Positions 1-5,988 of a stretch of DNA of 9,854 nt are shown in pieces. Location of the stretch: assembly GCA_021780055.1 (NCBI GenBank), contig JAJXZM010000027.1:1-9854 (forward strand). Direction: 5' to 3'. Under the pieces are notes generated by a model, which was not told where the DNA came from, searched no databases, and was given only the letters and a program-made list of their open reading frames with translations. This DNA is from Acidobacteriota bacterium (GTDB taxonomy: Bacteria > Acidobacteriota > Terriglobia > UBA7540). Position numbers and translations under genes: made by a program. Position 1 is the first letter of the stretch. Each line of letters opens with the position of its first letter.

Positions 1-362
1 CCCAGCTTCTTCCCTTGCGCCAGGGGAGCAAGGTACTTCTTTTTCTGCTGTTCGGTGCCGGCAAGCAGAATATGACTGGAGCAGAGTGAATTATGCGCAG
101 CCACTATCAGAGCGACGGAAGGATCAATCCTTGCAAGTTCCTCAATCGCAATGACATAGGGGACGTAGCCGAAACCGGTGCCGCCATATTCAGCGGGCAC
201 CGTAACACCCATCAAACCCAGTTCCGCAAGCCCGGGTAAGATCTCAACCGGGAAGTGTTCGGATTCATCCCACTCGCGAACGTGAGGGCGAATCTCATTT
301 TCAGCAAAAGAACGCACCGCGTCACGAATTTCGTGTTCCTCGTCGCTCAGCTCAAAATCCAG
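1..362 (-). CDS. Acyl-CoA dehydrogenase, N-terminal part (runs off the left edge)
   Basis: Reading leftward from 362, 120 codons are open to the window edge, and the 3' part of the gene lies outside. The protein begins (M)DFELSDEEHEIRDAV, followed by a helical stretch with ENEIRPHVREWDE. Then come GLMGVTVPAEYGGTG at about residues 51-65 and EELARIDPSVALIVAAHNS at about 73-91. This is the all-alpha N-terminal domain and the start of the FAD/acyl-CoA region of flavin acyl-CoA dehydrogenases, closest by eye to the short-chain/branched-chain group. Family role: alpha,beta-dehydrogenation of acyl-CoA with electrons passed to ETF. The start is odd. The only in-frame codon that fits the family N-terminus is CTG at 362-360, with CGGAGG 6 nt upstream and an in-frame TAG at 380-378. 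No ATG, GTG or TTG lies between that stop and the CTG. Substrate chain length cannot be told without the C-terminal half. Family call is firm. Confidence 0.9.
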   Translation of the reverse strand, partial: MDFELSDEEHEIRDAVRSFAENEIRPHVREWDESEHFPVEILPGLAELGLMGVTVPAEYGGTGFGYVPYVIAIEELARIDPSVALIVAAHNSLCSSHILLAGTEQQKKKYLAPLAQGKKL

Positions 363-368
363 CGCGCA

Positions 369-374
369 CCTCCG
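369..374 (-). promoter_or_regulatory. Strong ribosome binding site setting a CTG start
   Basis: On the minus strand CGGAGG ends 6 nt before the CTG at 362-360 that aligns with the usual first Met of acyl-CoA dehydrogenases. The spacing is ideal and an in-frame stop lies just upstream. The site therefore supports CTG, rather than a later GTG at about residue 16, as the initiation codon. Confidence 0.65.
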
Positions 375-406
375 TCGCTATCCTTCAAAACACGCGATCC
401 ACGCCT

Positions 407-415
407 ATTCTAACA
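407..415 (-). promoter_or_regulatory. Possible extended -10 promoter for the acyl-CoA dehydrogenase gene
   Basis: The minus strand reads TGT-TAGAAT, an extended -10 with 5 of 6 bases of TATAAT. It predicts a start near position 400 and a leader of roughly 38 nt before the CTG. There is no good -35 at 16-18 nt upstream. On the opposite strand a weak TTCAAA (384-389), 16-nt spacer and TATTCT (406-411) could serve the divergent TPR gene. Each hexamer matches its consensus at only 4 of 6 bases, so I do not list it separately. Confidence 0.28.
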
Positions 416-463
416 TGCTTAATGGTGGTGGGCTCCTCCAGCCCCAAAGGCTTGACCCGTGTT

Positions 464-487
464 GGAACCCGGCTCGGGACGGGTTTC
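464..487 (+). other. G+C-rich inverted repeat in the leader of the TPR gene
   Basis: AACCCG (466-471) and CGGGTT (480-485) are perfect inverted arms around an 8-nt loop. They extend by one G-U and one G-C pair to about 8 bp. Inside the loop region CCCG-GCT-CGGG offers an alternative smaller hairpin. The element ends 24 nt before the ATG at 512. No T tract follows on either strand, so it does not look like an intrinsic terminator. It may be an mRNA leader structure or an operator, or chance in G+C-rich DNA. Confidence 0.35.
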
Positions 488-511
488 TGTGCTACCATTG
501 ACTCAACTGCA

Positions 512-1273
512 ATGAACGCCCGCGCCCACTTCGGTTTTCTTCTGGTTCTCGTATTTGCCGCAGGTACTTGTGCTTCGGGCAAATGGTTCGGTGGAAAGAA
601 GCGCGGCAATCAGAATCCGCCAGCTGCTGTTTCAGTCGACTCCGGAGTCGCAGGGTGCAAGGTGGACATTGATGGGGACGCGGCAGGAACTACAGGCAGT
701 GATGGAACGCTACGGGTGAAGGATGTCGCTCCGGGCGACCACTACGTTCATGTGCTCTGCCCTGGACAGCACGACGCGTCATATTTCATTTCGCCCCAGC
801 CACATCAGCAGATTGACGTGGATGCAAGCGCGGCCGCAACAAATTCCCGGCAGCCGGAAGCTGCTCAGCTCAACCCTGCCGCCTCAGAAATGGAACTCCG
901 CCGCATGGTTTCAGAAGCAGATCAGCTCCGGTCCAGCGGGCAGTTTACTGAGGCTGTTGATCTTCTCCGCAAAGCGACACTTCTTGATCCCAGGAATGGC
1001 GATTTGCACCGCGAACTTGGGATCACATTTCTCATGTTCCACGAATGGGAGCGCGCGCGGGTGGAAATGCTGGAGGCTGTTCGCCGCGAGCCGGACAACG
1101 TCGACGCCCACAGCGGCCTGGCATACGCGCTTGAAAAGCTTGGCGATCTTGACGCTGCACTAAAGGAATACCGCCTTTGCACTCAACTCGATCCGCATGA
1201 CACTTCATACCGGGACCATTACGTCCAGGTCCTGGGCGAGCTTTATAGCGAAAAAGCACATAAGAACCGTTGA
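512..1273 (+). CDS. Exported PEGA-like / tetratricopeptide repeat protein
   Basis: The 253-residue product opens with MNARAHFGFLLVLVFAAG, a typical signal peptide with a short basic n-region and a hydrophobic core at about residues 8-18. Cleavage probably falls near residues 20-23 (TCA-SG). Residues about 40-85 resemble a PEGA-type surface domain, with VDIDG, an SDGTLRVKDVAPG turn and HYVHVLC. A Pro/Ala/Gln-rich linker follows at about 93-125, then three TPR units at about 131-162, 163-196 and 197-230 with GQFTEAVDLLRKA, WERARVEMLEAV and GDLDAALKEY helices. TPR proteins usually scaffold protein complexes; the specific partner is unknown. I chose the ATG at 512 over the in-frame ATG at 422 because the longer form would bury the signal peptide behind 30 extra residues and a leader hairpin. 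No clear Shine-Dalgarno precedes 512. Cys49 and Cys83 flank the PEGA-like fold and could form a disulfide after export. Function is otherwise unassigned. Confidence 0.82.
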   Translation: MNARAHFGFLLVLVFAAGTCASGKWFGGKKRGNQNPPAAVSVDSGVAGCKVDIDGDAAGTTGSDGTLRVKDVAPGDHYVHVLCPGQHDASYFISPQPHQQIDVDASAAATNSRQPEAAQLNPAASEMELRRMVSEADQLRSSGQFTEAVDLLRKATLLDPRNGDLHRELGITFLMFHEWERARVEMLEAVRREPDNVDAHSGLAYALEKLGDLDAALKEYRLCTQLDPHDTSYRDHYVQVLGELYSEKAHKNR

Positions 1274-1330
1274 AACCCTCTCACTGACCTTCTTATAGCA
1301 CAAGAGATTGGAACAATTTTCGCGTGAGGC

Positions 1331-2401
1331 CTATACGGTTCGCGTGCTTGCGGGACTGCGTGTGACTGCGAGAATCTCCCGCAACACCTGGAGGGCCCGC
1401 CCGCAGCCGGCACGATCAACATCAAAATGCGTAACCATGCGGATGGACTTGTGGCTTGTAGGGTTGGCCAGCACCCCCTGCGCGGCAAGGCGCGTTGAAA
1501 CTTCCGATGCGCTGAGGCCGCCGGGTGGAACGTCGAAAAACAGAATGTTGGTCTTGATTTTCGCTGGATCGATTTTCACACCGGGAATTTCTGCGAGCCC
1601 TTCTGCCAGGAATTTTGCGTTTTCATGATCGATGTGCAGCTTTCCGGGCGTTTCTTCCAGTGCCACAAGCCCTGCGGCCGCAAGGATTCCTGCCTGGCGC
1701 ATTCCGCCACCCAGCATCTTGCGCACCAGCCGGGCTTCCTCAATGAAGGCCTTGCTACCCACCAGCATCGAACCGACCGGCGCTCCCAAACCTTTGGAGA
1801 GGCAAAACATAATGGAATCAAATTTCCGCGTCAGTTCAATCACACCCTGCCCAAGCGCTACGGCGGAATTAAATATCCGGGCGCCATCCAGGTGAACCGG
1901 AAGGCCTCGCTGATGCGCCCTGTCACAGATTTCATCTGAAACCGCGATGGGATAGACCGACCCGCCGGCAAGGTTCGCGGAGTTTTCCAGTTCTATCAAA
2001 CCGGTGACGGAGTGGTGGTCGCTGCGGGCGCGGATCACCGCCTCAATCTGCCCCCAGCTCATGATGCCGTCCTCGGCAAGAACAGCCCTTGGAATAACGC
2101 CGGAAAACGCGCCCATCATGCCCATTTCGTAATTGAAAATGTGGGCGCGCGCTTCGCAGACAACTTCCTGCCCAGGCCGAGTGTGGACTTTGATCGCGGC
2201 TTGATTGCCCATCGTGCCGGAAGGAATGAACAATGCGGCTTCCCGACCGAAAATTTCCGCCGCCCGCACCTCGAGCCGGCTCACCGTCGGGTCTTCGCGA
2301 TAGACGTCATCGCCCACTTCGGCATCTGCCATTGCACGCCGCATGGCAGGAGTGGGACGGGTCACCGTGTCGCTTCGCAGATCAATCACTGATGGGGCCA
2401 T
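1331..2401 (-). CDS. ltaE: Low-specificity L-threonine aldolase (PLP-dependent)
   Basis: This fold-type I PLP enzyme cleaves L-threonine or L-allo-threonine to glycine and acetaldehyde in the cytosol. Family signatures are clear in the 356-residue product. They include [18 protein letters not shown] near the N-terminus, PSGTMGNQ at about 60-67, ARAHIFNYE with a His at 87 expected to stack on PLP, HLDGAR with Asp172, and [13 protein letters not shown] with Lys203 as the Schiff-base lysine. GGGMRQAG follows. Length is typical of the family. The start is ATG at 2401. A GTG at 2419 would add six residues, but neither has a good Shine-Dalgarno, and the ATG form begins right at the conserved N-terminus. 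It is the last gene of the leftward yjbQ-hemW cluster, 32 nt after the hemW stop. It converges with the TPR gene, and the 57 nt between them hold no convincing terminator. Confidence 0.93.
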   Translation of the reverse strand: MAPSVIDLRSDTVTRPTPAMRRAMADAEVGDDVYREDPTVSRLEVRAAEIFGREAALFIPSGTMGNQAAIKVHTRPGQEVVCEARAHIFNYEMGMMGAFSGVIPRAVLAEDGIMSWGQIEAVIRARSDHHSVTGLIELENSANLAGGSVYPIAVSDEICDRAHQRGLPVHLDGARIFNSAVALGQGVIELTRKFDSIMFCLSKGLGAPVGSMLVGSKAFIEEARLVRKMLGGGMRQAGILAAAGLVALEETPGKLHIDHENAKFLAEGLAEIPGVKIDPAKIKTNILFFDVPPGGLSASEVSTRLAAQGVLANPTSHKSIRMVTHFDVDRAGCGRALQVLREILAVTRSPASTRTV

Positions 2402-2433
2402 AGGGAAAGCTCGCTCCACTTTGTATAAAGAAT

Positions 2434-3615
2434 CTATGCTGAAACAAATTCCTGAAAGATTTCGTTTGAGATCAGCAGTGCCTTGTCCGCAAGGCGAACC
2501 CGGCCATCGAGACGCTCAAGCCAGCCGTCGTGTTCAAGCGAATCGAGCCTTGCGGTCCACCGAGCAATGTGTTCCTCGCCCCAGCGGTCTACTGCCTCGG
2601 CGAGATTCACACCTGCCATCTGGCGTAATCCGAGGAAGAAGAACTCCTCCACCTGGGCCTCAGTGCTCAGCCTTTGCAGTTCGCAGATCGGCGACTGGCC
2701 GCGCTCCAAACAGTTCTCGTATTCTTCCGCAGACGTTACGTTCTCCCACCGCGATTGCCCGTCGCACGAGTGCGCTCCCGCTCCCAGACCGACGTAGGGT
2801 TGCAACTGCCAGTATTTTCGGTTATGACGCGATTCGTATCCTGGCAGGGCGTAGTTCGAAATCTCATATTGGAGGTAGCCCGCTTCGCGCAGTGATTTGC
2901 GCGCCTCGTCATACGCATCGGCCGCAAAATTTTCATCAGGCAGCGCAGCAGCATGATAGCGAACTCCGTGCTTCAAAACCTCGCTGCCCAGACGGCTCTT
3001 TTCGTCGATTTCAAAAAGATATACCGAAACATGTTCGGGCCGCAGTGCAATCATGGACTGTATTGATAATTGCCATGACTCCATGGTCTGGTGAGGCAGA
3101 CCGGCAATCAGGTCCAGGCTGATGTTGGCAAAACCATTCGCGCGGGCCGTCTGGACCAGTGCTCGCGTGTCCTCAGCCGAGTGTAACCTTCCCACAGTCC
3201 GCAGCTCCTTATCCACAAAAGACTGCGCGCCGATACTCAGACGATTGATTCCAACCGTCCGAATATGCTGCAGAAAGTCCGCATCCGCCGAACCCGGAGT
3301 GACCTCGATGGTAAATTCTGTCTCCGAGTCAAGCTGGAATCGCTGGTGAATGGCTGTTACAAGCCTCTCCAGGCGGACGCTTCCCAGAAGTGACGGAGTT
3401 CCACCTCCGATGTAAGCGGAGTCAACCGGAATTTCGAACAGATTTTCTCCAATTGAGATGGCCCGGTAGAACTCCGGCAGATATTCGAGTTCCCTGGCGA
3501 GTGCCTGGCAATAGCGATCATAGATGTCCCGGCCAGCTACGCGGGAACTGAAATTGCAAAAGCTGCACTTGGAAGCACAGAAAGGAACTTGGATGTAAAG
3601 GCCCAGTGAATCCAT
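2434..3615 (-). CDS. hemW: HemW-type radical SAM heme chaperone (oxygen-independent CPO-like)
   Basis: The 393-residue protein starts with [16 protein letters not shown], carrying the radical SAM CxxxCxxC cluster motif (Cys13, Cys17, Cys20). The position two after the third Cys is Phe, where true HemN coproporphyrinogen dehydrogenases have a fourth Cys. That favours HemW, a heme-binding chaperone, over HemN. Other family marks are [10 protein letters not shown] (68-77), RLSIGAQSF (125-133), [10 protein letters not shown] (168-177), HNRKYW (264-269), a [10 protein letters not shown] block (274-283), and the C-terminal helical domain ending in [14 protein letters not shown]. Length is usual for HemW. 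The ATG lies 2 nt after the yjbQ stop (TAA-TC-ATG) with no visible Shine-Dalgarno, so it is probably made by translational coupling. Older annotation would call this an oxygen-independent coproporphyrinogen III oxidase. Confidence 0.92.
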   Translation of the reverse strand: MDSLGLYIQVPFCASKCSFCNFSSRVAGRDIYDRYCQALARELEYLPEFYRAISIGENLFEIPVDSAYIGGGTPSLLGSVRLERLVTAIHQRFQLDSETEFTIEVTPGSADADFLQHIRTVGINRLSIGAQSFVDKELRTVGRLHSAEDTRALVQTARANGFANISLDLIAGLPHQTMESWQLSIQSMIALRPEHVSVYLFEIDEKSRLGSEVLKHGVRYHAAALPDENFAADAYDEARKSLREAGYLQYEISNYALPGYESRHNRKYWQLQPYVGLGAGAHSCDGQSRWENVTSAEEYENCLERGQSPICELQRLSTEAQVEEFFFLGLRQMAGVNLAEAVDRWGEEHIARWTARLDSLEHDGWLERLDGRVRLADKALLISNEIFQEFVSA

Positions 3616-3617
3616 GA

Positions 3618-4064
3618 TTAATCCGAGACAAGTTTGATGTGCAGATCGCGACGGCGCGGCCCGTCAAACTCGCAGAAATAAACGCCTTGCCAGCGGCCCA
3701 GCAGCAGGCGGCGATTTTCAATCAACAGGGTTTTGCTGGCGCCTACGAGCACTGCTTTCAGATGAGAGTCGCAGTTGCCGTCGTTGTGCTGATAGTCCGC
3801 ATTGGCAGGGGCAAGTTGTTTGAGAAAATCCGCGATGTCCTGTCGAAGGCCCGGATCGTAGTTTTCGTTAATCAGGATTGCGGCGCTGGTATGTGGGACA
3901 AAAATGTGGCACTGTCCGCTTTCAATCCCGGACTTTTCAATCAATCGCTCGATCTGGTCGGTAAGGTCCTTGAATTCGACTCGCGAATTGGTTTCGATGT
4001 GGAGCGTGTGCCGCTGATTTTTCGGCTTGTCCGGGGTTGGTGCCTTCGCTGCCTCTTCAGACAT
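3618..4064 (-). CDS. yjbQ: YjbQ / UPF0047 family protein
   Basis: The 148-residue product matches the small single-domain UPF0047 family. It has IFVPHTSAAILINEN at about 54-68, an acidic and His-rich core YQHNDGNCDSHLKAVLVGAS at 91-110, and the C-terminal signature LLGRWQGVYFCEFDGPRRR at 121-139. Conserved His58, His93 and His101 are the likely metal-site residues. E. coli YjbQ was reported to have weak thiamine-phosphate synthase activity, but the physiological role is unsettled, so I keep to the family name. A hydrophilic, Lys/Pro-rich extension of about 16 residues precedes the domain. No alternative internal Met exists, and a strong GAGGAG 6 nt upstream fixes the ATG at 4064. It heads the yjbQ-hemW-ltaE cluster, behind a perfect extended -10 sequence. 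Confidence 0.92.
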   Translation of the reverse strand: MSEEAAKAPTPDKPKNQRHTLHIETNSRVEFKDLTDQIERLIEKSGIESGQCHIFVPHTSAAILINENYDPGLRQDIADFLKQLAPANADYQHNDGNCDSHLKAVLVGASKTLLIENRRLLLGRWQGVYFCEFDGPRRRDLHIKLVSD

Positions 4065-4070
4065 CGTCCT

Positions 4071-4076
4071 CTCCTC
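4071..4076 (-). promoter_or_regulatory. Ribosome binding site of yjbQ
   Basis: GAGGAG on the minus strand lies 6 nt before the ATG at 4064-4062. It is one of the best Shine-Dalgarno sequences in the window and confirms the yjbQ start and its short N-terminal extension. Confidence 0.75.
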
Positions 4077-4093
4077 TGTGCCCTTTCTTGCTA

Positions 4094-4110
4094 TTCCTGA
4101 AAATCAGGAA
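4094..4110. promoter_or_regulatory. Perfect 7-bp dyad (possible operator) upstream of yjbQ
   Basis: TTCCTGA-AAA-TCAGGAA is a perfect inverted repeat of two 7-base arms around 3 bases. It sits about 6-22 nt inside the transcript predicted from the adjacent extended -10 sequence and 30 nt before the yjbQ ATG. No T tract follows on the minus strand, so it is not a standard terminator. The position fits a repressor operator or a small 5' hairpin. The cognate regulator cannot be named from sequence alone. Confidence 0.45.
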
Positions 4111-4122
4111 AATGGCTAATTC

Positions 4123-4131
4123 ATTATAACA
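4123..4131 (-). promoter_or_regulatory. Extended -10 promoter for yjbQ-hemW-ltaE
   Basis: The minus strand reads TGT-TATAAT, a perfect extended -10 of the main sigma factor type. Transcription would begin near 4116, giving a leader of roughly 50 nt to the yjbQ ATG. No good -35 hexamer lies 16-18 nt upstream, which extended -10 promoters tolerate. A short CAAAG/CTTTG inverted pair (4130-4134 and 4147-4151) and the palindrome AAGTACTT (4142-4149) lie over the -10/-35 region but could be chance. Confidence 0.55.
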
Positions 4132-4173
4132 AAGGGATTTCAAGTACTTTGCGTTTGTTGAGAAGCCGCACGC

Positions 4174-4261
4174 AGGGAATCAGGAGTCTGTTTGGACTGT
4201 CAGAAACTCATGATGCAAGGGAATCAGGAGTCTGTTTGGACTGTCAGAAACTCATGATGCA
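4174..4261. repeat. Perfect 44-bp tandem duplication at the bshC 3' end
   Basis: Positions 4174-4217 and 4218-4261 are identical over all 44 bases and directly adjacent. The identity ends at both outer edges (4173 versus 4217 and 4218 versus 4262 differ). The right copy contains the last codons and TGA stop of bshC (coding IMSF then stop), so the left copy is an untranslated echo of the gene end. Each unit contains AGTC-TGTTTG-GACT, a small inverted repeat. There are only two copies with no spacer between them. Confidence 0.97.
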
Positions 4262-5875
4262 GTGGTTGGAAGAGGAATCTGGAATTTGCTCCAGGAGGCG
4301 ATCGAGCAGCCCATAGCCGGCGCGGCCAAGAAAGTAAACGCCGCTCACCACGCGCTCCTGGAGGTCTTTTTCGGGCATGATAGCACGCAGCAGGGCCTGC
4401 TCGTGGCGCGCCAAAACCTCAGACCGGCTGAGTGCGGAGCGGGTCATCTTGCCTCTCAATTTCTCAATCTGAAAACGGATCTTTTCTTCCGAATGATTCA
4501 GCGCATCAAGTAGCGTTGGGTCCAAAACTTCAATGTCTTTTTTCAATCTGCCCAGCAGGTCCGCGAGGTCCCTTTCCGTCTGGTCGAATCGCTCGGACCA
4601 GCCTGCTGCAAAGGCGGTGGCAGCGATGCGCTGGCTCAGGTGCTCGTTGCCCTGCCAGATGTCGTCAATGCCAAGTTGATATTTCTCCATCCAACGTTCA
4701 ACACGGCGGTCGACAAGGGTGAAGCCGCTTCGAGGGCAGACGGCTGGCATGGGTTGGCCAAAAGCCTGATAGAGGACCTGCGCCTGGGCAAGATAGGCAA
4801 GTTCGGAAGGGCCGGCGACGTAAGCGATGGTCGGAAGCAGCGCGTCCTGCACCACGGGGCGAAGCAGCACATTGGCCGAAATATTGAGCGGACGGTCGCT
4901 GATCTCGGACTGGAGATCCTGCAGCGACGCAGCATATTCATCACCGATTGAGAACTTTTGGCCGTCAACTGACCTGTGTACTGGCAGACGATTGCCTTCG
5001 CGTTCTGCAAACAGCAGCGTGGATTGTTCCGTGATGTGGACCTGCGCGTGGTAGCCGGCTTTGGCCAGTTCAGAGGAACGCTCCTGCAGCAGCGACCGTA
5101 ACTCATTCGCGCGGACGATGGCCTCTTGGTAAATTGGAATGCTGAGCTGGTGGATTTCCTCATCCATAGGGTCCAACAGAATGACGCCCCATCGGCCGAA
5201 CAGTCGCGTCAAAAATTGCGCGAATGCCTCTGACCAGGTGGCACCGGGCTGATAGGTAGCGCGAAGGTCGTGAAGCAATTGGGCCTTCTCGTCGCTGCCA
5301 GGGAGTAGCGAATCCAGGCGATTGATTTGTTCGGTAATGGCCTCGGTCAACTTCACGCGGTCCACCGGAGACTGCGGTGCGGGCCGCTCGCCGGGATCGT
5401 GTAAGTGGACGGGCTCGTAGTCATCATTGAGTGCGAAAGTTTGGGCGACTTCCTCAAGGTCGTGGTCTTCTGTGGCCAGCCAGAAGATAGGCACTGACGG
5501 AAGTCCTTGTGTGTTCAGTGACTGCGACAGACGGAGTGCGCTCAAAGCCTTGTAGAGGGTGAAGGCCGGCCCGGAAAAGAGGCCAACCTGCTGTCCGGTG
5601 ACAACGGCAAAAGTCTCCGGATCGCCTAACTTGCTGATGTTCTCGAGTGTTGGGTCGCCAGCGCCAAACGCTACGTTCTGCCGCCGCAGAATTTCAACGA
5701 GCGCTTTTCGGTCGGTTTTGAAATGCCTGAGTTGCTGGCTCAGCCTGACATAAGTTTCAGGGTTGTATGGATGCCCATTATAGAATCTGGCGGTGCGTTC
5801 GTAATGCTCCAGGTAGTCCAGCAGAAGTTTGCTGGATTTCGGAACCCGAGAATAAGGCAGCGACACGCAATCCAT
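4244..5875 (-). CDS. bshC: Bacillithiol biosynthesis cysteine-adding enzyme BshC
   Basis: BshC is the last enzyme of bacillithiol synthesis and adds cysteine to glucosaminyl-malate in the cytosol. The 543-residue product shows the family blocks: FAVVTGQQVGLFSGPAFTLYKALSAL around residues 89-114, PIFWLATEDHDLEEV around 129-143, an ATWSEAFAQFLTRLFGRWG block around 212-230, and SANVLLRPVVQDALLPTIAYVAGPSE around 333-358. A long charged helical, probably coiled-coil stretch covers about 415-510. The C-terminus NHCIMSF resembles the short His-plus-hydrophobic tail usual in the family, so the gene end looks genuine even though it lies inside the tandem duplication. I chose the ATG at 5875. An in-frame GTG at 5893 would add six residues. 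GGGAAG lies only 3 nt before the ATG and no Shine-Dalgarno serves the GTG. The gene is 113 nt downstream of the aldolase gene; no clear promoter is seen in that gap. Confidence 0.93.
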   Translation of the reverse strand: MDCVSLPYSRVPKSSKLLLDYLEHYERTARFYNGHPYNPETYVRLSQQLRHFKTDRKALVEILRRQNVAFGAGDPTLENISKLGDPETFAVVTGQQVGLFSGPAFTLYKALSALRLSQSLNTQGLPSVPIFWLATEDHDLEEVAQTFALNDDYEPVHLHDPGERPAPQSPVDRVKLTEAITEQINRLDSLLPGSDEKAQLLHDLRATYQPGATWSEAFAQFLTRLFGRWGVILLDPMDEEIHQLSIPIYQEAIVRANELRSLLQERSSELAKAGYHAQVHITEQSTLLFAEREGNRLPVHRSVDGQKFSIGDEYAASLQDLQSEISDRPLNISANVLLRPVVQDALLPTIAYVAGPSELAYLAQAQVLYQAFGQPMPAVCPRSGFTLVDRRVERWMEKYQLGIDDIWQGNEHLSQRIAATAFAAGWSERFDQTERDLADLLGRLKKDIEVLDPTLLDALNHSEEKIRFQIEKLRGKMTRSALSRSEVLARHEQALLRAIMPEKDLQERVVSGVYFLGRAGYGLLDRLLEQIPDSSSNHCIMSF

Positions 5876-5988
5876 AATCTTCCCATGCTTCACTGCGGTT
5901 TTAAATGCAACAACGCCCCGGCCGAATCAGCGGCACCCCTTAAATTGATGCTGCAAAGGCGGCTTAAGATTCAAATTGTATTGAAGGA

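Noticed and set aside
422..511. Longer N-terminus for the TPR protein from the ATG at 422
   Set aside because: It would place 30 non-hydrophobic residues before the signal peptide and make the leader hairpin coding; no Shine-Dalgarno supports it.
545..580. Lipoprotein signal (Cys20 in AAGTCASG)
   Set aside because: The residues before the Cys (A-G-T) do not fit the lipobox pattern with Gly or Ala at -1 and Leu at -3; ordinary signal peptidase cleavage is more likely.
1274..1330. Bidirectional terminator between the convergent TPR and ltaE genes
   Set aside because: Only 4-bp stems (TCTT/AAGA) can be drawn and there is no adequate T run on either strand.
2343..3122. A 259-codon open frame on the plus strand opposite hemW and the ltaE start
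   Set aside because: It is antisense to strongly supported genes, its product is Arg/Ser/Pro-rich with no recognisable domain, and it has no supporting start signal. It is a shadow of G+C-rich codon use.
3639..4100. A 153-codon plus-strand open frame opposite yjbQ
   Set aside because: It lies opposite a clear UPF0047 gene, and the frame has no family resemblance.
4130..4151. CAAAG...CTTTG as a rho-independent terminator for bshC
   Set aside because: The stem is only 5 bp around a 12-nt loop and there is no T tract after it on the minus strand.
4174..4261. CRISPR-like repeat
   Set aside because: The two 44-base copies abut with no spacer and there are no further copies; this is a tandem duplication.
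4636..5163. A 175-codon minus-strand open frame inside bshC
   Set aside because: It is a second frame of bshC giving a Ser/Arg/Cys-rich peptide; the BshC frame carries all conserved blocks.
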